A stretch of 64,000 nt of DNA from Rhodoferax sp. (GCA_029866205.1 JARWZT010000020.1:19704-83703); one strand, 5' to 3'. Shown: positions 9,183-18,120, counted from the stretch's first letter. Notes: generated by a model not told the origin, from the sequence alone. A program made the numbers and translations.

Positions 9183-10148
9183 ATGCGCAAAGACCGGGCC
9201 AGAGTGTTGCAACGCCTGCCGCGCCATACCGAAGGCAGCGGCGCCCTCAAGCTCGAAAAGGTGGGGGTGAGCGAATTTGACCTCAGTGACCCCTACCACC
9301 TGGCGCTCACGCTGACCTGGCCGCAGTTCTTTTTGGGCTTGCTGGCGGTGTACCTCGTGATCAATCTGATTTTTGCCCTGTTGTATTTTGCGGTTCCGGG
9401 GGCGGTGGTCAATCTGGCACCCGGCTCCCTGCTGGATGCTTTTTTCTTCAGCATTGAAACGTTGGCCACCGTGGGCTATGGCCACATGGCGCCAGTCACT
9501 CACTATGGCCATATCGTGTCTGCTGTGGAGATTTTTATCGGCATGCTGCTGACAGCCACCATGACCGGTTTGGTGTTTGTGCGGTTTTCCAAACCGCGTG
9601 CCAAGATCATCTTTGCCGCCAAGGCAGTGGTGACCCGCAGCGGCAAACGCACCCGTCTGATGATCCGTATCGGTAACGGACGGATGTACGCGCTCAGCGA
9701 TGCGGCGGTGCGTCTGACTACGGTGGTCAGCGAGACCGAGCCGAGTGGCCACCGCTTTCGCCACGTGGTCGATCTCAAGCTGGTGCGCGACACGATGTCC
9801 TATTTCCCCCTGACCTGGACCGTGATCCATGAGGTGGGCGACGACAGTCCTCTGGCCTTGCTCAGAACCGCCAACCCGCACGCCTTGGCCGATGCGGGAC
9901 TGCGGGTGATGCTGAGTGTGACGGCGCGTGACCCGTCACTGGGCGCGCAGGTGTACGCTGCCCACGTCTACAGCGCCACCGAGATTGCCCTGGATGTGCG
10001 TTACGTGGATGCCGTCACCGCACTGAGCGAAGACCATGCCATGGCCGACATGGGCAAGATTGGCGACACCGAGCCTGAACGCGTGGTACTCGGTGAGGAA
10101 GACGTGGCGCCCGGCGCCACCTTGGCGACCCCTGGCGTGCAGCGTTAG
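9183..10148 (+). CDS. Inward-rectifier-type potassium channel (KirBac-like)
   Basis: A 321-residue protein with one pore module: TM1 (about 47-70), a pore helix and the K+ selectivity filter TVGYG at residues 96-100, TM2 (about 106-133), then a roughly 180-residue cytoplasmic beta-rich domain (MIRIGNGR, HVVDLKLVRD, LTWTVIHEV) matching the immunoglobulin-like Kir domain. The N-terminal GVSEFDLSDPYHL slide-helix region is also typical. KirBac proteins form tetrameric K+ channels of largely unknown physiological role. It directly follows the MATE gene. Its end meets the small membrane-protein gene on the other strand (4-base overlap of the 3' ends). Confidence 0.92.
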   Translation: MRKDRARVLQRLPRHTEGSGALKLEKVGVSEFDLSDPYHLALTLTWPQFFLGLLAVYLVINLIFALLYFAVPGAVVNLAPGSLLDAFFFSIETLATVGYGHMAPVTHYGHIVSAVEIFIGMLLTATMTGLVFVRFSKPRAKIIFAAKAVVTRSGKRTRLMIRIGNGRMYALSDAAVRLTTVVSETEPSGHRFRHVVDLKLVRDTMSYFPLTWTVIHEVGDDSPLALLRTANPHALADAGLRVMLSVTARDPSLGAQVYAAHVYSATEIALDVRYVDAVTALSEDHAMADMGKIGDTEPERVVLGEEDVAPGATLATPGVQR

Positions 10149-10528
10149 TGGGCGCGGGCGACCGCAGCGCGCAGCTCGTCCATGACGCGGGGGTCCATGC
10201 GGGCGCATTCCCACAAACGCGCTTCTTCGCGGGCCTGGTGGGCCGACAGGATCCAGGCGTTGATCACCTGCGCTGCAGCCATGCTGGCACGGCGCAGGGG
10301 GCGGGCACAAAAAGCCAAAGTGGCAAACACCAAGCTCCACAGGGCGACCCAACCCAGCAACAAATGGCCATCGGCCCAGTTTTCTATGACCTGGTCGGCC
10401 ACCACCATCAGCGAGGCCAGCACCGCAGACAACAACACACCGGCCAGCGTTTTGGAGGCTTCGCCTGGGGTGGATGGGGATGCTTCGGCAGCGGCGGGGG
10501 CAAAATCAAAACCAGCGAAACGGCGCAT
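10145..10528 (-). CDS. Small two-helix membrane protein of unknown function
   Basis: A 127-residue protein not recognised by name. After an alanine-rich N-terminus it has two hydrophobic segments (about 28-46 and 57-74) separated by a short polar loop (VIENWADGH), followed by an arginine-containing helix and a mixed-charge, probably cytoplasmic, C-tail. The ATG at 10528 is preferred over an upstream in-frame start at 10573 because a good Shine-Dalgarno sequence sits 6 bases before it. It is divergent from a LysR regulator, and the gap holds a perfect 10-bp inverted repeat, so it may be a target of that regulator (inference). Confidence 0.7.
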   Translation of the reverse strand: MRRFAGFDFAPAAAEASPSTPGEASKTLAGVLLSAVLASLMVVADQVIENWADGHLLLGWVALWSLVFATLAFCARPLRRASMAAAQVINAWILSAHQAREEARLWECARMDPRVMDELRAAVARAH

Positions 10529-10534
10529 GGCGTA

Positions 10535-10539
10535 CTCCT
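10535..10539 (-). promoter_or_regulatory. Ribosome binding site deciding the start of the small membrane-protein gene
   Basis: On the minus strand AGGAG lies 6 bases before the ATG at 10528, which supports that start over the in-frame one at 10573. Confidence 0.65.
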
Positions 10540-10580
10540 GAAAAACTTTAAAAAAGAAAGGGATTCCTTTCACAATGGCG

Positions 10581-10608
10581 CCGATACTAGGGTTAATACT
10601 AGTATCGG
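10581..10608. promoter_or_regulatory. Perfect 10-bp inverted repeat, candidate LysR operator
   Basis: CCGATACTAG (10581-10590) and CTAGTATCGG (10599-10608) are exact reverse complements separated by 8 bases. ATACTAG also occurs as a direct repeat 13 bases apart, and the right half contains the palindrome ATACTAGTAT. The element sits between the divergent starts of the small membrane-protein gene and the LysR gene (43 bases upstream of the latter), the classic place for a LysR-type autoregulatory site. Confidence 0.6.
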
Positions 10609-10651
10609 TCTACTTTTGTTTTGTGATGATTGGTATTCATAAGATTTATAC

Positions 10652-11635
10652 ATGTCGGCACCCGTTCCCCAATTGCGCACTTTTGATCTGAACCTGCTCA
10701 AGGTTTTTGATGTGGTGATGGCTGAGCGCAACCTGACGCACGCCGCGCAGGTCTTGTCTTTGACCCAGCCGGCCGTCAGCAATGCCTTGCGCCGCCTGCG
10801 CCAGGCGCTGGGGGACGATTTGTTGGTGCGCCAGGGGCGTAGCCTGCAGCCCACGCCCAAGGCCCTGGAACTCTGGCCCGACATCCGCGCCACACTGGAA
10901 CGCCTGCAGGCCACGCTGGCACCCCGCGTTTTCGATCCGGCCACCGCCCAGAACAGCTTTGTCCTGACCATGGCGGACGCCACGGCGGCGGAGTTGATGG
11001 TTGGTTTGGTCAGCGCGCTGAGCCAGCAGGCACCGGGGGTTTCCCTGCGCACCGTGCCGCTGACCACGCGGGACCCGCGCCGCCTGCTCGAAGACGGTCT
11101 GGCAGACCTGGCGATTGGACATTTCCCGGCGGTGCTGTCCGACCTCGCCGCCCAGGCCCGAACCGGCAATGCCGCGCACTTTTTCCACCGCCGCCTGTTT
11201 GCGAGCGACTATGTGTGCGTCATGCGCCATGGCCACCCGTTGGCGGACCGCGCCTTGACCTTGGACGCTTACTGCCAGGCGAACCATATGCTGGTGAGTT
11301 TTTCAGGGCGTGCGTTTGGCCTGATTGACGAGGCGCTGGCGGCGCTGGGCCGCAGCCGACGCGTGGTGCTCACGGTTAACCAGTTTTTCACCACGGTCAA
11401 AGTGGTGGCGCAGTCGGATTTGTTGACCGTGCTACCGCGCCACTTTTTGAACGTAACCGGCTTTGAGGCCCAGCTGGTGGTGCGTGAGCTGCCGTTTGAG
11501 GTGCCGCCCATTCAAGTGGATGCCCTTTGGAGCCGCCGCCACGAAAAAGACGATGCGCACGCCTGGCTGCGTGCGCAGGTGTACGCAGCCGCAGTGCAAG
11601 CCTTTGCGCCGCGCGACTTGCTGGAGCACTTGTGA
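10652..11635 (+). CDS. LysR family transcriptional regulator
   Basis: A 327-residue regulator with an N-terminal winged helix-turn-helix (about 12-70; NLTHAAQVLSLTQPAVSNAL recognition region) and a C-terminal periplasmic-binding-like effector domain. The N-terminus (FDLNLLKVFDVVM) and the effector half resemble the NodD/LeuO/Nac-like branch often seen with aromatic or unknown ligands. It is divergent from a small membrane-protein gene across an inverted repeat. Its stop overlaps the start of the metallophosphoesterase gene by 4 bases (GTGA), so these two are coupled. The ligand is unknown. Confidence 0.9.
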   Translation: MSAPVPQLRTFDLNLLKVFDVVMAERNLTHAAQVLSLTQPAVSNALRRLRQALGDDLLVRQGRSLQPTPKALELWPDIRATLERLQATLAPRVFDPATAQNSFVLTMADATAAELMVGLVSALSQQAPGVSLRTVPLTTRDPRRLLEDGLADLAIGHFPAVLSDLAAQARTGNAAHFFHRRLFASDYVCVMRHGHPLADRALTLDAYCQANHMLVSFSGRAFGLIDEALAALGRSRRVVLTVNQFFTTVKVVAQSDLLTVLPRHFLNVTGFEAQLVVRELPFEVPPIQVDALWSRRHEKDDAHAWLRAQVYAAAVQAFAPRDLLEHL

Positions 11636-12513
11636 ACATCCAGCTCTTGTCCGACTTGCACCTGGAAAGCCAGCCGGAGTTTGTGCCCGCGCAGGCGCCG
11701 CGTCCGGCCGAAGGCGCCGATCTGCTGGTGTTGGCCGGCGACATTGGCTCTTACCAAAGCGGTTCCAGGCTCACCGACACCGACTTCGGTTTGGCGCGGT
11801 TTTCGCCGCTGCACGGCTGGCCGACTCCGGTGGTGTTTGTGCCCGGTAACCACGAATATGACGGTCTCGACTTTGATGCCACCCATGCGCGCCTGCGCGC
11901 CACCTGTGCGCGTTTGGGCATCGGTTGGCTGGAACGCGAGTGCCTGCACGGGCCGTGGACCGACCGCAACGGCCGCCCGGTGCGCCTGCTGGGCACCACG
12001 TTGTGGACCGACTTTGATGCCCTGGGGCCCCAAGCCGACGCCGTGCCCCAAGCTCGTACCGGGGGCCTCGCGCCCGCCGAAAACTGGCTGGCGCAACAAC
12101 TCAAGGCGCGGGAAAAGGCCTTTCGGGCGGCAAATTTCTATTTGAAAAAGGCCAGCACCAGCCGCCATGGCGCGCCTTTTCTGGCGGCGGAAATACGGGA
12201 GCAGGCGCTGACGTGCCAGAGTTGGCTGCGCCAGGCCCTGGATTCGCCCTTTGAAGGCAGCACCGTGGTCGTGACCCACTTTGCGCCCAGCCTGCGCAGC
12301 GCGGACCCGCGCTATGGCTTGGTGCCGGGTACGGCGGGTTTTTGCAGTGCGTTGGACGATTTGTTACCCCAGGCCCAACTCTGGCTGCACGGTCATCTGC
12401 ATGCGCCGCAAGACTATGTGCACCAAGGCTGCCGCGTCGTGGCCAATCCCCTGGGCTATGCGCGTAAAAATGAGCAGGGCTTTTTCCGGCCCAGTGAATG
12501 CATCGCGTTGTGA
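11632..12513 (+). CDS. Calcineurin-like metallophosphoesterase
   Basis: A 293-residue cytoplasmic phosphoesterase. The di-metal site motifs are all visible in order: SDLHLE (7-12), GDIG, PGNHEYDG, VTHFAPS and HGHLH near the C-terminus. The GTG at 11632 is chosen: it overlaps the LysR stop as GTGA and begins directly at the conserved first strand, whereas the longer in-frame extension only reads over the LysR gene. The substrate (nucleotide, phosphoprotein or other) cannot be told. It converges with the TetR gene after 31 bases. Confidence 0.88.
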   Translation: MNIQLLSDLHLESQPEFVPAQAPRPAEGADLLVLAGDIGSYQSGSRLTDTDFGLARFSPLHGWPTPVVFVPGNHEYDGLDFDATHARLRATCARLGIGWLERECLHGPWTDRNGRPVRLLGTTLWTDFDALGPQADAVPQARTGGLAPAENWLAQQLKAREKAFRAANFYLKKASTSRHGAPFLAAEIREQALTCQSWLRQALDSPFEGSTVVVTHFAPSLRSADPRYGLVPGTAGFCSALDDLLPQAQLWLHGHLHAPQDYVHQGCRVVANPLGYARKNEQGFFRPSECIAL

Positions 12514-12544
12514 ACCGCGCGCCGTGCGCCGTCATGCCCGGGGT

Positions 12545-13159
12545 TTAGCGCGCACCCAACCCTTCAAAGCAGCTACTCATCACCATGTCGATGATTTGCG
12601 CGTCGTCGTGTTGCCCGCCCATACGAAGAAACTCGAGCACCGGATCGCAGGCGCGGGCGTACAGCGTGTACAGCACCGCAATCGCCGGAAGCGCGGGGTT
12701 GATCAGACCTTTGGCCTGGGCCGCTTCAATCCAGGCGCCCAAGCGGTCACTCACGTCAATCAGGCCGTCCATATAGACCGGATCGGCGACCAGTTTGGCG
12801 CGCAAGGTGGAGTTCTGGCTGGGCAGTGAGGGCATTTCGCCGCGCAGTTTGAGCTCCAGGGTCCAGCGTGCCACGGTGCGCAACTGGTCCATCGGCGCTT
12901 GGGGTGGCAAATCGCGCAGGTAGGTTTGGGCGCGCTGCATGACCCGCACCATGGCGGCGGCGGCCAGGTCTTCCTTGCTGGAGAAATGCTTGTACAGACT
13001 GGCCTTGGCAATGCCCACGCTGGCGGCGACTTCGTCCACCGTCATGGCTTCAAAGCCCTTTTCGGCCAGCAAGCGGCTGGCCGTTTGGATGATGGCGTCC
13101 TCGCGCGCCTGCAGCATCTGGGTTTTGAAGGAGACTTTGGTGGGTAAAGTAGAAGTCAT
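12545..13159 (-). CDS. TetR/AcrR family transcriptional regulator
   Basis: A 204-residue repressor-type protein. The TetR helix-turn-helix occupies about residues 20-66 (AIIQTASRLLAEKGFEAMTV, then SVGIAKASLYKHFSSKEDL), followed by an all-helical ligand/dimer domain. The target is unknown. It lies downstream of an ArgP-like gene on the same strand (53-base gap) that carries a short inverted repeat before its start, which may be an autoregulatory operator. Confidence 0.9.
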   Translation of the reverse strand: MTSTLPTKVSFKTQMLQAREDAIIQTASRLLAEKGFEAMTVDEVAASVGIAKASLYKHFSSKEDLAAAAMVRVMQRAQTYLRDLPPQAPMDQLRTVARWTLELKLRGEMPSLPSQNSTLRAKLVADPVYMDGLIDVSDRLGAWIEAAQAKGLINPALPAIAVLYTLYARACDPVLEFLRMGGQHDDAQIIDMVMSSCFEGLGAR

Positions 13160-13172
13160 GCCTGCAGTTTAT

Positions 13173-13189
13173 CCGTGTGCGTCGCACGG
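13173..13189. promoter_or_regulatory. Short inverted repeat before the TetR gene
   Basis: CCGTG (13173-13177) and CACGG (13185-13189) form an inverted repeat with a 7-base centre, 14 bases upstream of the TetR start codon. This is a common position for TetR self-repression. The repeat is short, so it may be chance. Confidence 0.3.
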
Positions 13190-13212
13190 CAAATGACACG
13201 CCTGCTTTGTGA

Positions 13213-14124
13213 CTACGCAGTATTTTTGGCGAGCACCCGTCGCGCTGCGTCCGCCAGAGCGGCAGTCAGCCGGTCGATCACGGCCGAATCCAGATTCCAG
13301 CAGTGCCAGTACAAATCGACCGGCAAGCTGTGCGCTGGCGCAAGGTTGACCAAGGCGCCGCTGTCCAACAGGCTTTGCACCCGCAGGCGCGGCAGTACAG
13401 CAGCACCCCAGCCCGCCAAGGTGGCGCGCACCTGTCCGTCGGAACTCGGTACAAAACGCTGGTTCAGCGACACCCGGCGCAGTCCCCAGGCCTTGGCCAC
13501 AAATTCGGCGGGGCTGTCGTCTTTGCGGTTGAACGCAACAAACGGGATTTGCCGAAAGTTGTGCGCTGTCAGGCCCTGCGGGCAGTGGGTCTGGGCGTAG
13601 TCCGCACTGGCCACCGCCACGTAATGCATGGCGCCCAACTCCAGCACTTTGCAGCCGCGCAGCGCCGGTTGCAAGGCCGTGACGCAGCCCAGCACTTGCC
13701 CCTCGCGCAGCCATTCATGCGTAAAGTCCTGGTCGTCGGTGATGATCTCCAGCGGCAAGCCAGCGGCAATCAAGGGGTGCAGGGCATCGAGCGCCCAGGT
13801 GGCAATGCTGTCGGCATTGATGGCGATCGAGACCCGGTCTTCCTCGCGGCTGGCACCCGGGGCGAGTTCTTTCAGGTCGCCCTCCAGATCGGCGCGCAGC
13901 AAGCGCATTTGCATCGCGTGTTTGAGCAGCAGGCGCCCGGCGCTGGTGGGTCGCACCGGGCGCGTGCGTACCAGCAGCACGGTGCCGACCTGGGCTTCGA
14001 GGGCGCGCAGGCGCTGCGATACGGCCGACTGGGTAATGGACAAACGCACCGCAGCGCGCTCGAAACCCCCTTCTTCCACAATGGCGGCCAGGCATTCCAG
14101 GGCGGCAGAGTCAAAAATTCGCAT
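13213..14124 (-). CDS. LysR family regulator, ArgP/IciA-like
   Basis: A 303-residue LysR protein with the N-terminal helix-turn-helix (about 3-60; FERAAVRLSITQSAVSQRLR) and an effector domain resembling ArgP (IciA), which in enterobacteria responds to lysine and arginine and controls the ArgO/LysE exporter. Here no LysE-type exporter is adjacent. Instead it is divergent from a DadA-like D-amino-acid dehydrogenase with 85 bases between the starts, so amino-acid-responsive control of that gene is a reasonable inference. The symbol is left empty because the function has not been transferred safely. Confidence 0.85.
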   Translation of the reverse strand: MRIFDSAALECLAAIVEEGGFERAAVRLSITQSAVSQRLRALEAQVGTVLLVRTRPVRPTSAGRLLLKHAMQMRLLRADLEGDLKELAPGASREEDRVSIAINADSIATWALDALHPLIAAGLPLEIITDDQDFTHEWLREGQVLGCVTALQPALRGCKVLELGAMHYVAVASADYAQTHCPQGLTAHNFRQIPFVAFNRKDDSPAEFVAKAWGLRRVSLNQRFVPSSDGQVRATLAGWGAAVLPRLRVQSLLDSGALVNLAPAHSLPVDLYWHCWNLDSAVIDRLTAALADAARRVLAKNTA

Positions 14125-14209
14125 GGTATTTTTATTAGATGAACTAATGGTTGCGCAAAGCCGATAATTTTACTGTTACAGCGTGGGGCAATCGCGCACA
14201 CTCAGCCCC

Positions 14210-15529
14210 ATGAACATCATCGTCTTGGGCGCCGGCATCATCGGCATCAGTACCGCCTGGCACTTGGCCGAGCGCGGCCACCGGGTGACCGTGGTGGAGC
14301 GCCAAAGCGGTGCCGCGCTGGAAACCAGCTTTGCCAACGCCGGACAAATATCGGTCAGCTACTGCGAACCGTGGGCCAACCGCGAAGCGCCGCTCAAAGC
14401 ACTGAAGTGGATGCTGAGCAAAGAGGCGCCGCTGCTGTTTCGCCCGCAAAACCCGTTCGGGCCAGGATGGCGCCAATATGCCTGGGGCTTGCAGTTTTTG
14501 GCCAACTGCAACGATGTCGCCTTTGAGCGCAATGTGCAGCAACTCGTGGCGCTGGGCGCCTACAGCCACGCCGCACTGAAAGACGTGGTCGCTGCCACCG
14601 GTATTGCGTACCAGCGCCTGCAAAACGGGATCGCCCACTATTTCACTGACCCGCATGCCTTTGAATCTGCCGCGCAATCCGCCGCGCTGATGGGACGCTT
14701 TGGCGTGGACCGCAGGGTCGTCGGCCGGGAGGAACTGCTGCGCATTGAGCCGTCGCTCAAAAACTACGCACACCGCATCGCCGGGGGTACGTACACCGCC
14801 AGCGATGAATCGGGCGATGCCTGCACATTTACCCAGGCCCTGGCCCAAAAGTGCGCGCAGCGGGGCGTCGAGTTTTTGTATGGCCACAGCGTTGCAGGTC
14901 TGCGGGTCAGCGATGGACGGGTCCATGCGGTAGCAGTGCGGGCGGTGCCCCAGGTCGGTGAAGCATCAGCCCCTGCCACCCAGCTCTTGCAGGCCGACCA
15001 GGTGGTGGTGGCCTGCGGTTCGTTCAGTGCGCCGCTCTTGCGCAGCGTGGGCGTGGCGGTGCCGATCTACCCGGGCAAGGGTTACAGCGCCACTTTCGAC
15101 ATCCTGAACGCCGATGCGGCCCCCAATGTCTCGACGATTGACGATGCCAAAAAGATCGCCATTACCCGCCTGGGCACGCAAATCCGGGTGGCCGGCACGA
15201 TTGAGGTGGGCGGATACGACCTGACGCTGGACAGCCCCCTGGCGCGGGCGCGCTGCCATATGCTGGCGCGCCGGGTCGAAGAAGTCTGGCCTGGCATGTG
15301 CGACACCCGCACGCCCGAAGAAGGCGGCAAGCCCCATTTCTGGGCCGGTTTGCGCCCGGCCACACCGACCAACATTCCCCTGATCGGCCAGACCAAAGTG
15401 CGCGGACTCTGGGTCAACGCCGGCCACGGCACGCTGGGCTGGACCCATGGTGCGGGCTCGGGCAAAGCGCTGGCCGAAGCGATGGATGGGCGCTCGCCCG
15501 CCATGGCTTTCAGCATGTACCGGGGCTAG
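14210..15529 (+). CDS. dadA: FAD-dependent D-amino acid dehydrogenase (DadA-like)
   Basis: A 439-residue DAO-family flavoprotein with an N-terminal dinucleotide-binding GAGIIG (7-12), a second-strand glutamate (VVERQ), the conserved SFANAGQIS segment typical of DadA, and a C-terminal WAGLRPATPTNIPLIG plus LGWTHGAGSG. DadA oxidises D-alanine and other D-amino acids to 2-oxo acids, passing electrons to the respiratory chain at the inner membrane. ATG 14210 is preferred over an in-frame GTG at 14183 since it opens directly at the Rossmann strand. It is divergent from an ArgP-like regulator. Its stop overlaps the stop of the next LysR gene by 4 bases (convergent). No alanine racemase gene is adjacent. 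Confidence 0.88.
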   Translation: MNIIVLGAGIIGISTAWHLAERGHRVTVVERQSGAALETSFANAGQISVSYCEPWANREAPLKALKWMLSKEAPLLFRPQNPFGPGWRQYAWGLQFLANCNDVAFERNVQQLVALGAYSHAALKDVVAATGIAYQRLQNGIAHYFTDPHAFESAAQSAALMGRFGVDRRVVGREELLRIEPSLKNYAHRIAGGTYTASDESGDACTFTQALAQKCAQRGVEFLYGHSVAGLRVSDGRVHAVAVRAVPQVGEASAPATQLLQADQVVVACGSFSAPLLRSVGVAVPIYPGKGYSATFDILNADAAPNVSTIDDAKKIAITRLGTQIRVAGTIEVGGYDLTLDSPLARARCHMLARRVEEVWPGMCDTRTPEEGGKPHFWAGLRPATPTNIPLIGQTKVRGLWVNAGHGTLGWTHGAGSGKALAEAMDGRSPAMAFSMYRG

Positions 15530-16515
15530 TCCCGGGCGTTCGTGTGCACGGCTTGGGGTGCATGGGCCTCTTGCAGGCAGGCCAAAAAAGAGCGGGTGGC
15601 GCGCGATGCCACAGGTGAGCGCCGGGTGATGGCAAAAAACTGGCAGTCGTAATGAAAGAGATCCGGCTTGACCGCCTGCATCTGGCCGCGCTCCACGAAG
15701 CTGTGGGCGTAGTGGTCCGGCAAAAAGCCCAAAAAGCACCCCGACAAAATCAGCGTGGCGATCGACTCTTGGTCAAAACCGGTGGCCATGCGGGTCAGTT
15801 GCAGGCGTTGGCTGACCTGCAGATTGGGGGAGTGGTAGCCCAATCCGGCAAACGGCAGGGCCCTCACCGTATCCCAATCCAGCGACGCGTGGTCTGCGCC
15901 AAACAGCGCGTGGCCGGTGCCACAGTACAGCCGCATGTTCTCGTCAAACAACAGCGAATACTGCAGCGTGTCCGAATTGCGGTGGCCGGGAATGATGCCG
16001 ATATGAAACTGGCCATCGAGCACGCCACGCTCAATGCCGTTGAGTGTGGCCACGTGCAGGTTGAGCCCCACGTCGGGCGCGCGCTGGGTAAATAGTGCAA
16101 TCGCTTGGGCCACCTGCGCTTGCGGGTTGCTGACCGTTTTGTCAAACACCGCCACCTGCAATTGGCCGCCCATGCGCTGGTGAATTTCATCGACACTGCT
16201 GCGAAAAGCGTCGGTGGCTGCCAGCAACTGGGTGGTTTGGGCGTAGATTTTTTGCCCTTCCGGCGTGAGGGCAAAGCCGGCCCGGCCACGGCGGCAGAGC
16301 ACCAGCCCAAGACGGGTTTCCAAGTCTTTAATATGGCGACTCACGGTCGAGGTGCCAATATTGAGCTCCAGCTCCGCTGCAGCCATGCCACCGCAATCCG
16401 CCACGGCGCGAAACACGCGCAGCAAGCGCAAGTCCATGTCACTGAGCTGCCCCAAGGCAGAGCGCGAGGGTGCGCCCGGCGAGGCCAAGGTGCCCGAAGG
16501 CGATTTAAGTTTCAT
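15526..16515 (-). CDS. LysR family regulator, probable activator of the beta-alanine pathway (BauR-like)
   Basis: A 329-residue LysR protein: helix-turn-helix at about 30-85 (MDLRLLRVFRAVADCGGMAA, then NIGTSTVSRHIKDLE) and a C-terminal effector domain. It is divergent from the omega-amino-acid:pyruvate transaminase gene with 117 bases between the starts, matching the arrangement of BauR, the LysR activator of beta-alanine catabolism in Pseudomonas. The ATG at 16515 is used; an in-frame start at 16572 would push the start far into the shared promoter gap. The name rests on context and resemblance. Confidence 0.82.
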   Translation of the reverse strand: MKLKSPSGTLASPGAPSRSALGQLSDMDLRLLRVFRAVADCGGMAAAELELNIGTSTVSRHIKDLETRLGLVLCRRGRAGFALTPEGQKIYAQTTQLLAATDAFRSSVDEIHQRMGGQLQVAVFDKTVSNPQAQVAQAIALFTQRAPDVGLNLHVATLNGIERGVLDGQFHIGIIPGHRNSDTLQYSLLFDENMRLYCGTGHALFGADHASLDWDTVRALPFAGLGYHSPNLQVSQRLQLTRMATGFDQESIATLILSGCFLGFLPDHYAHSFVERGQMQAVKPDLFHYDCQFFAITRRSPVASRATRSFLACLQEAHAPQAVHTNARD

Positions 16516-16632
16516 AAACACGCAACCAAATAGTGATAACTCACACTTTGTAAGAGTAACAGAAGCGCCCACAATGCAGTTTTCCCAGCCTACGGGCTGC
16601 CATCGTTGACTGCCCCTTCACCGGAGACTGCC

Positions 16633-18009
16633 ATGAAACCCCATGAAATTGCCGCCCACCAAAGCCAGGTTGCTGTGACCAGCACATCGACCTTTCCCAT
16701 GGATGCCGCGTGGATGGAGGCGCACTGGATGCCTTACACCGGCAACCGCAACTTCAAAGCCAACCCGCGCATGATGGTCAGCGCCCAGGGCGCGTATTAC
16801 ACGGACAGCAATGGCCGCAAAATCTTTGATGGCCTCTCCGGCCTGTGGACCTGCGGCTTGGGCCATGCCCGTCCCGAGATCACCGAGGCCGTCAGCCGCC
16901 AGGTCGGCACCCTGGACTATTCCCCGGCCTTTCAATTTGGTCATCCGCTCTCGTTTGAGCTGGCCAACAAGATCACGGCGCTCACGCCCGAGGGCTTGGA
17001 CCATGTGTTCTTTACCGGCTCGGGCTCGGAATGTGCTGACACCTCGCTCAAGATGGCACGCGCCTACTGGCGCTCCAAGGGTCAGGGCACCAAAACCCGC
17101 CTCATCGGGCGCGAAAAGGGCTACCACGGCGTGAACTTTGCCGGCATTTCGGTGGGCGGCATTGGCGCCAACCGCAAAATGTTTGGCCAAGGGATTGAGG
17201 CCGACCATCTGCCCCACACCCAATTGCCCAGCAATTTTTACTCGCGCGGCATGCCGGCCAACGGCGTAGAGCTCGCCGACGAACTGCTGCGCCTGATCAC
17301 GCTGCACGACGCCTCCAACATTGCCGCCGTGATTGTGGAGCCCATGTCGGGTTCGGGCGGCGTGGTGGTGCCACCTGTAGGCTATCTGCAGCGCCTGCGC
17401 GAGATTTGCACCGCCAACAACATTCTGCTGATTTTTGATGAAGTGATCACCGGCTTCGGCCGCATGGGCGCTTACACCGGTGCCGCCGCCTTTGGCGTGA
17501 CGCCAGACATCATGAACGTCGCCAAGCAAGTGACCAACGGCGCGCAGCCTCTGGGCGCGGTGATCGCGAAAAAAGAAATCTACGACACCTTTCTGGCGGC
17601 CGGTGGCCCGGACTACATGCTCGAGTTCGCCCACGGCTACACCTACTCGGCGCACCCTGTGGCGTGCGCTGCGGGCATTGCTGCGCTGGATGTGCTGGTC
17701 AACGAAAACATGATCGAGCGCGTGGCCGGTATTGCGCCGTATTTCGAGAACGCGGTGCACAGCCTCAAAGGCTCCAAACACGTCATCGACATTCGCAATT
17801 ACGGTTTGGCGGCGGGCTTGACCCTGGCCCCGGTGCCCGGAGAGCCGGCCAAACGCCCGTTCCAGGTGGCCATGCGCTGCCTGGAAAAAGGCTTTTATGT
17901 GCGCTACGGCGGCGACACCATTCAGTTGGCGCCTCCCTTTATCGTCGAAAAGTCACAGATCGACAGCCTGATCAACGCCTTGGGCGAGGCGCTGAGCGAG
18001 ACCGACTGA
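16633..18009 (+). CDS. bauA: Omega-amino acid (beta-alanine):pyruvate aminotransferase, class III
   Basis: A 458-residue class III PLP transaminase. Visible: SGLWTCGLGHARPEI near residue 75, GSGSECADTSLKMARAY (phosphate cup), the aspartate of IFDEVITGFGRMG, and a NVAKQVTNGAQPLGAVI segment carrying the PLP lysine. It transfers the terminal amino group of beta-alanine or related omega-amino acids to pyruvate, giving malonate semialdehyde and alanine. GGAG lies 7 bases before ATG 16633, which decides that start over an upstream TTG at 16606. The downstream aldehyde dehydrogenase would take the semialdehyde to acetyl-CoA, although a terminator lies between them. Confidence 0.88.
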   Translation: MKPHEIAAHQSQVAVTSTSTFPMDAAWMEAHWMPYTGNRNFKANPRMMVSAQGAYYTDSNGRKIFDGLSGLWTCGLGHARPEITEAVSRQVGTLDYSPAFQFGHPLSFELANKITALTPEGLDHVFFTGSGSECADTSLKMARAYWRSKGQGTKTRLIGREKGYHGVNFAGISVGGIGANRKMFGQGIEADHLPHTQLPSNFYSRGMPANGVELADELLRLITLHDASNIAAVIVEPMSGSGGVVVPPVGYLQRLREICTANNILLIFDEVITGFGRMGAYTGAAAFGVTPDIMNVAKQVTNGAQPLGAVIAKKEIYDTFLAAGGPDYMLEFAHGYTYSAHPVACAAGIAALDVLVNENMIERVAGIAPYFENAVHSLKGSKHVIDIRNYGLAAGLTLAPVPGEPAKRPFQVAMRCLEKGFYVRYGGDTIQLAPPFIVEKSQIDSLINALGEALSETD

Positions 18010-18078
18010 GCGAGACCTGCAGAGCGCAGCCAGCTTTGCGCCGCCGCCCGTCGCCTTGGGCGGTGAGCGGCGTGGCAT

Positions 18079-18120
18079 GCAAGTCGCCGGGTCAACGTGC
18101 ATGGCGACTTGCGGGCTTTT
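18079..18120 (+). terminator. Rho-independent terminator between the transaminase and aldehyde dehydrogenase genes
   Basis: GCAAGTCGCC (18079-18088) and GGCGACTTGC (18103-18112) are perfect 10-bp reverse complements with a 14-base loop, followed by GGGCTTTT. It would end or attenuate the transaminase transcript, implying that the aldehyde dehydrogenase gene has its own promoter in 18121-18260 or is expressed by read-through. Confidence 0.65.
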
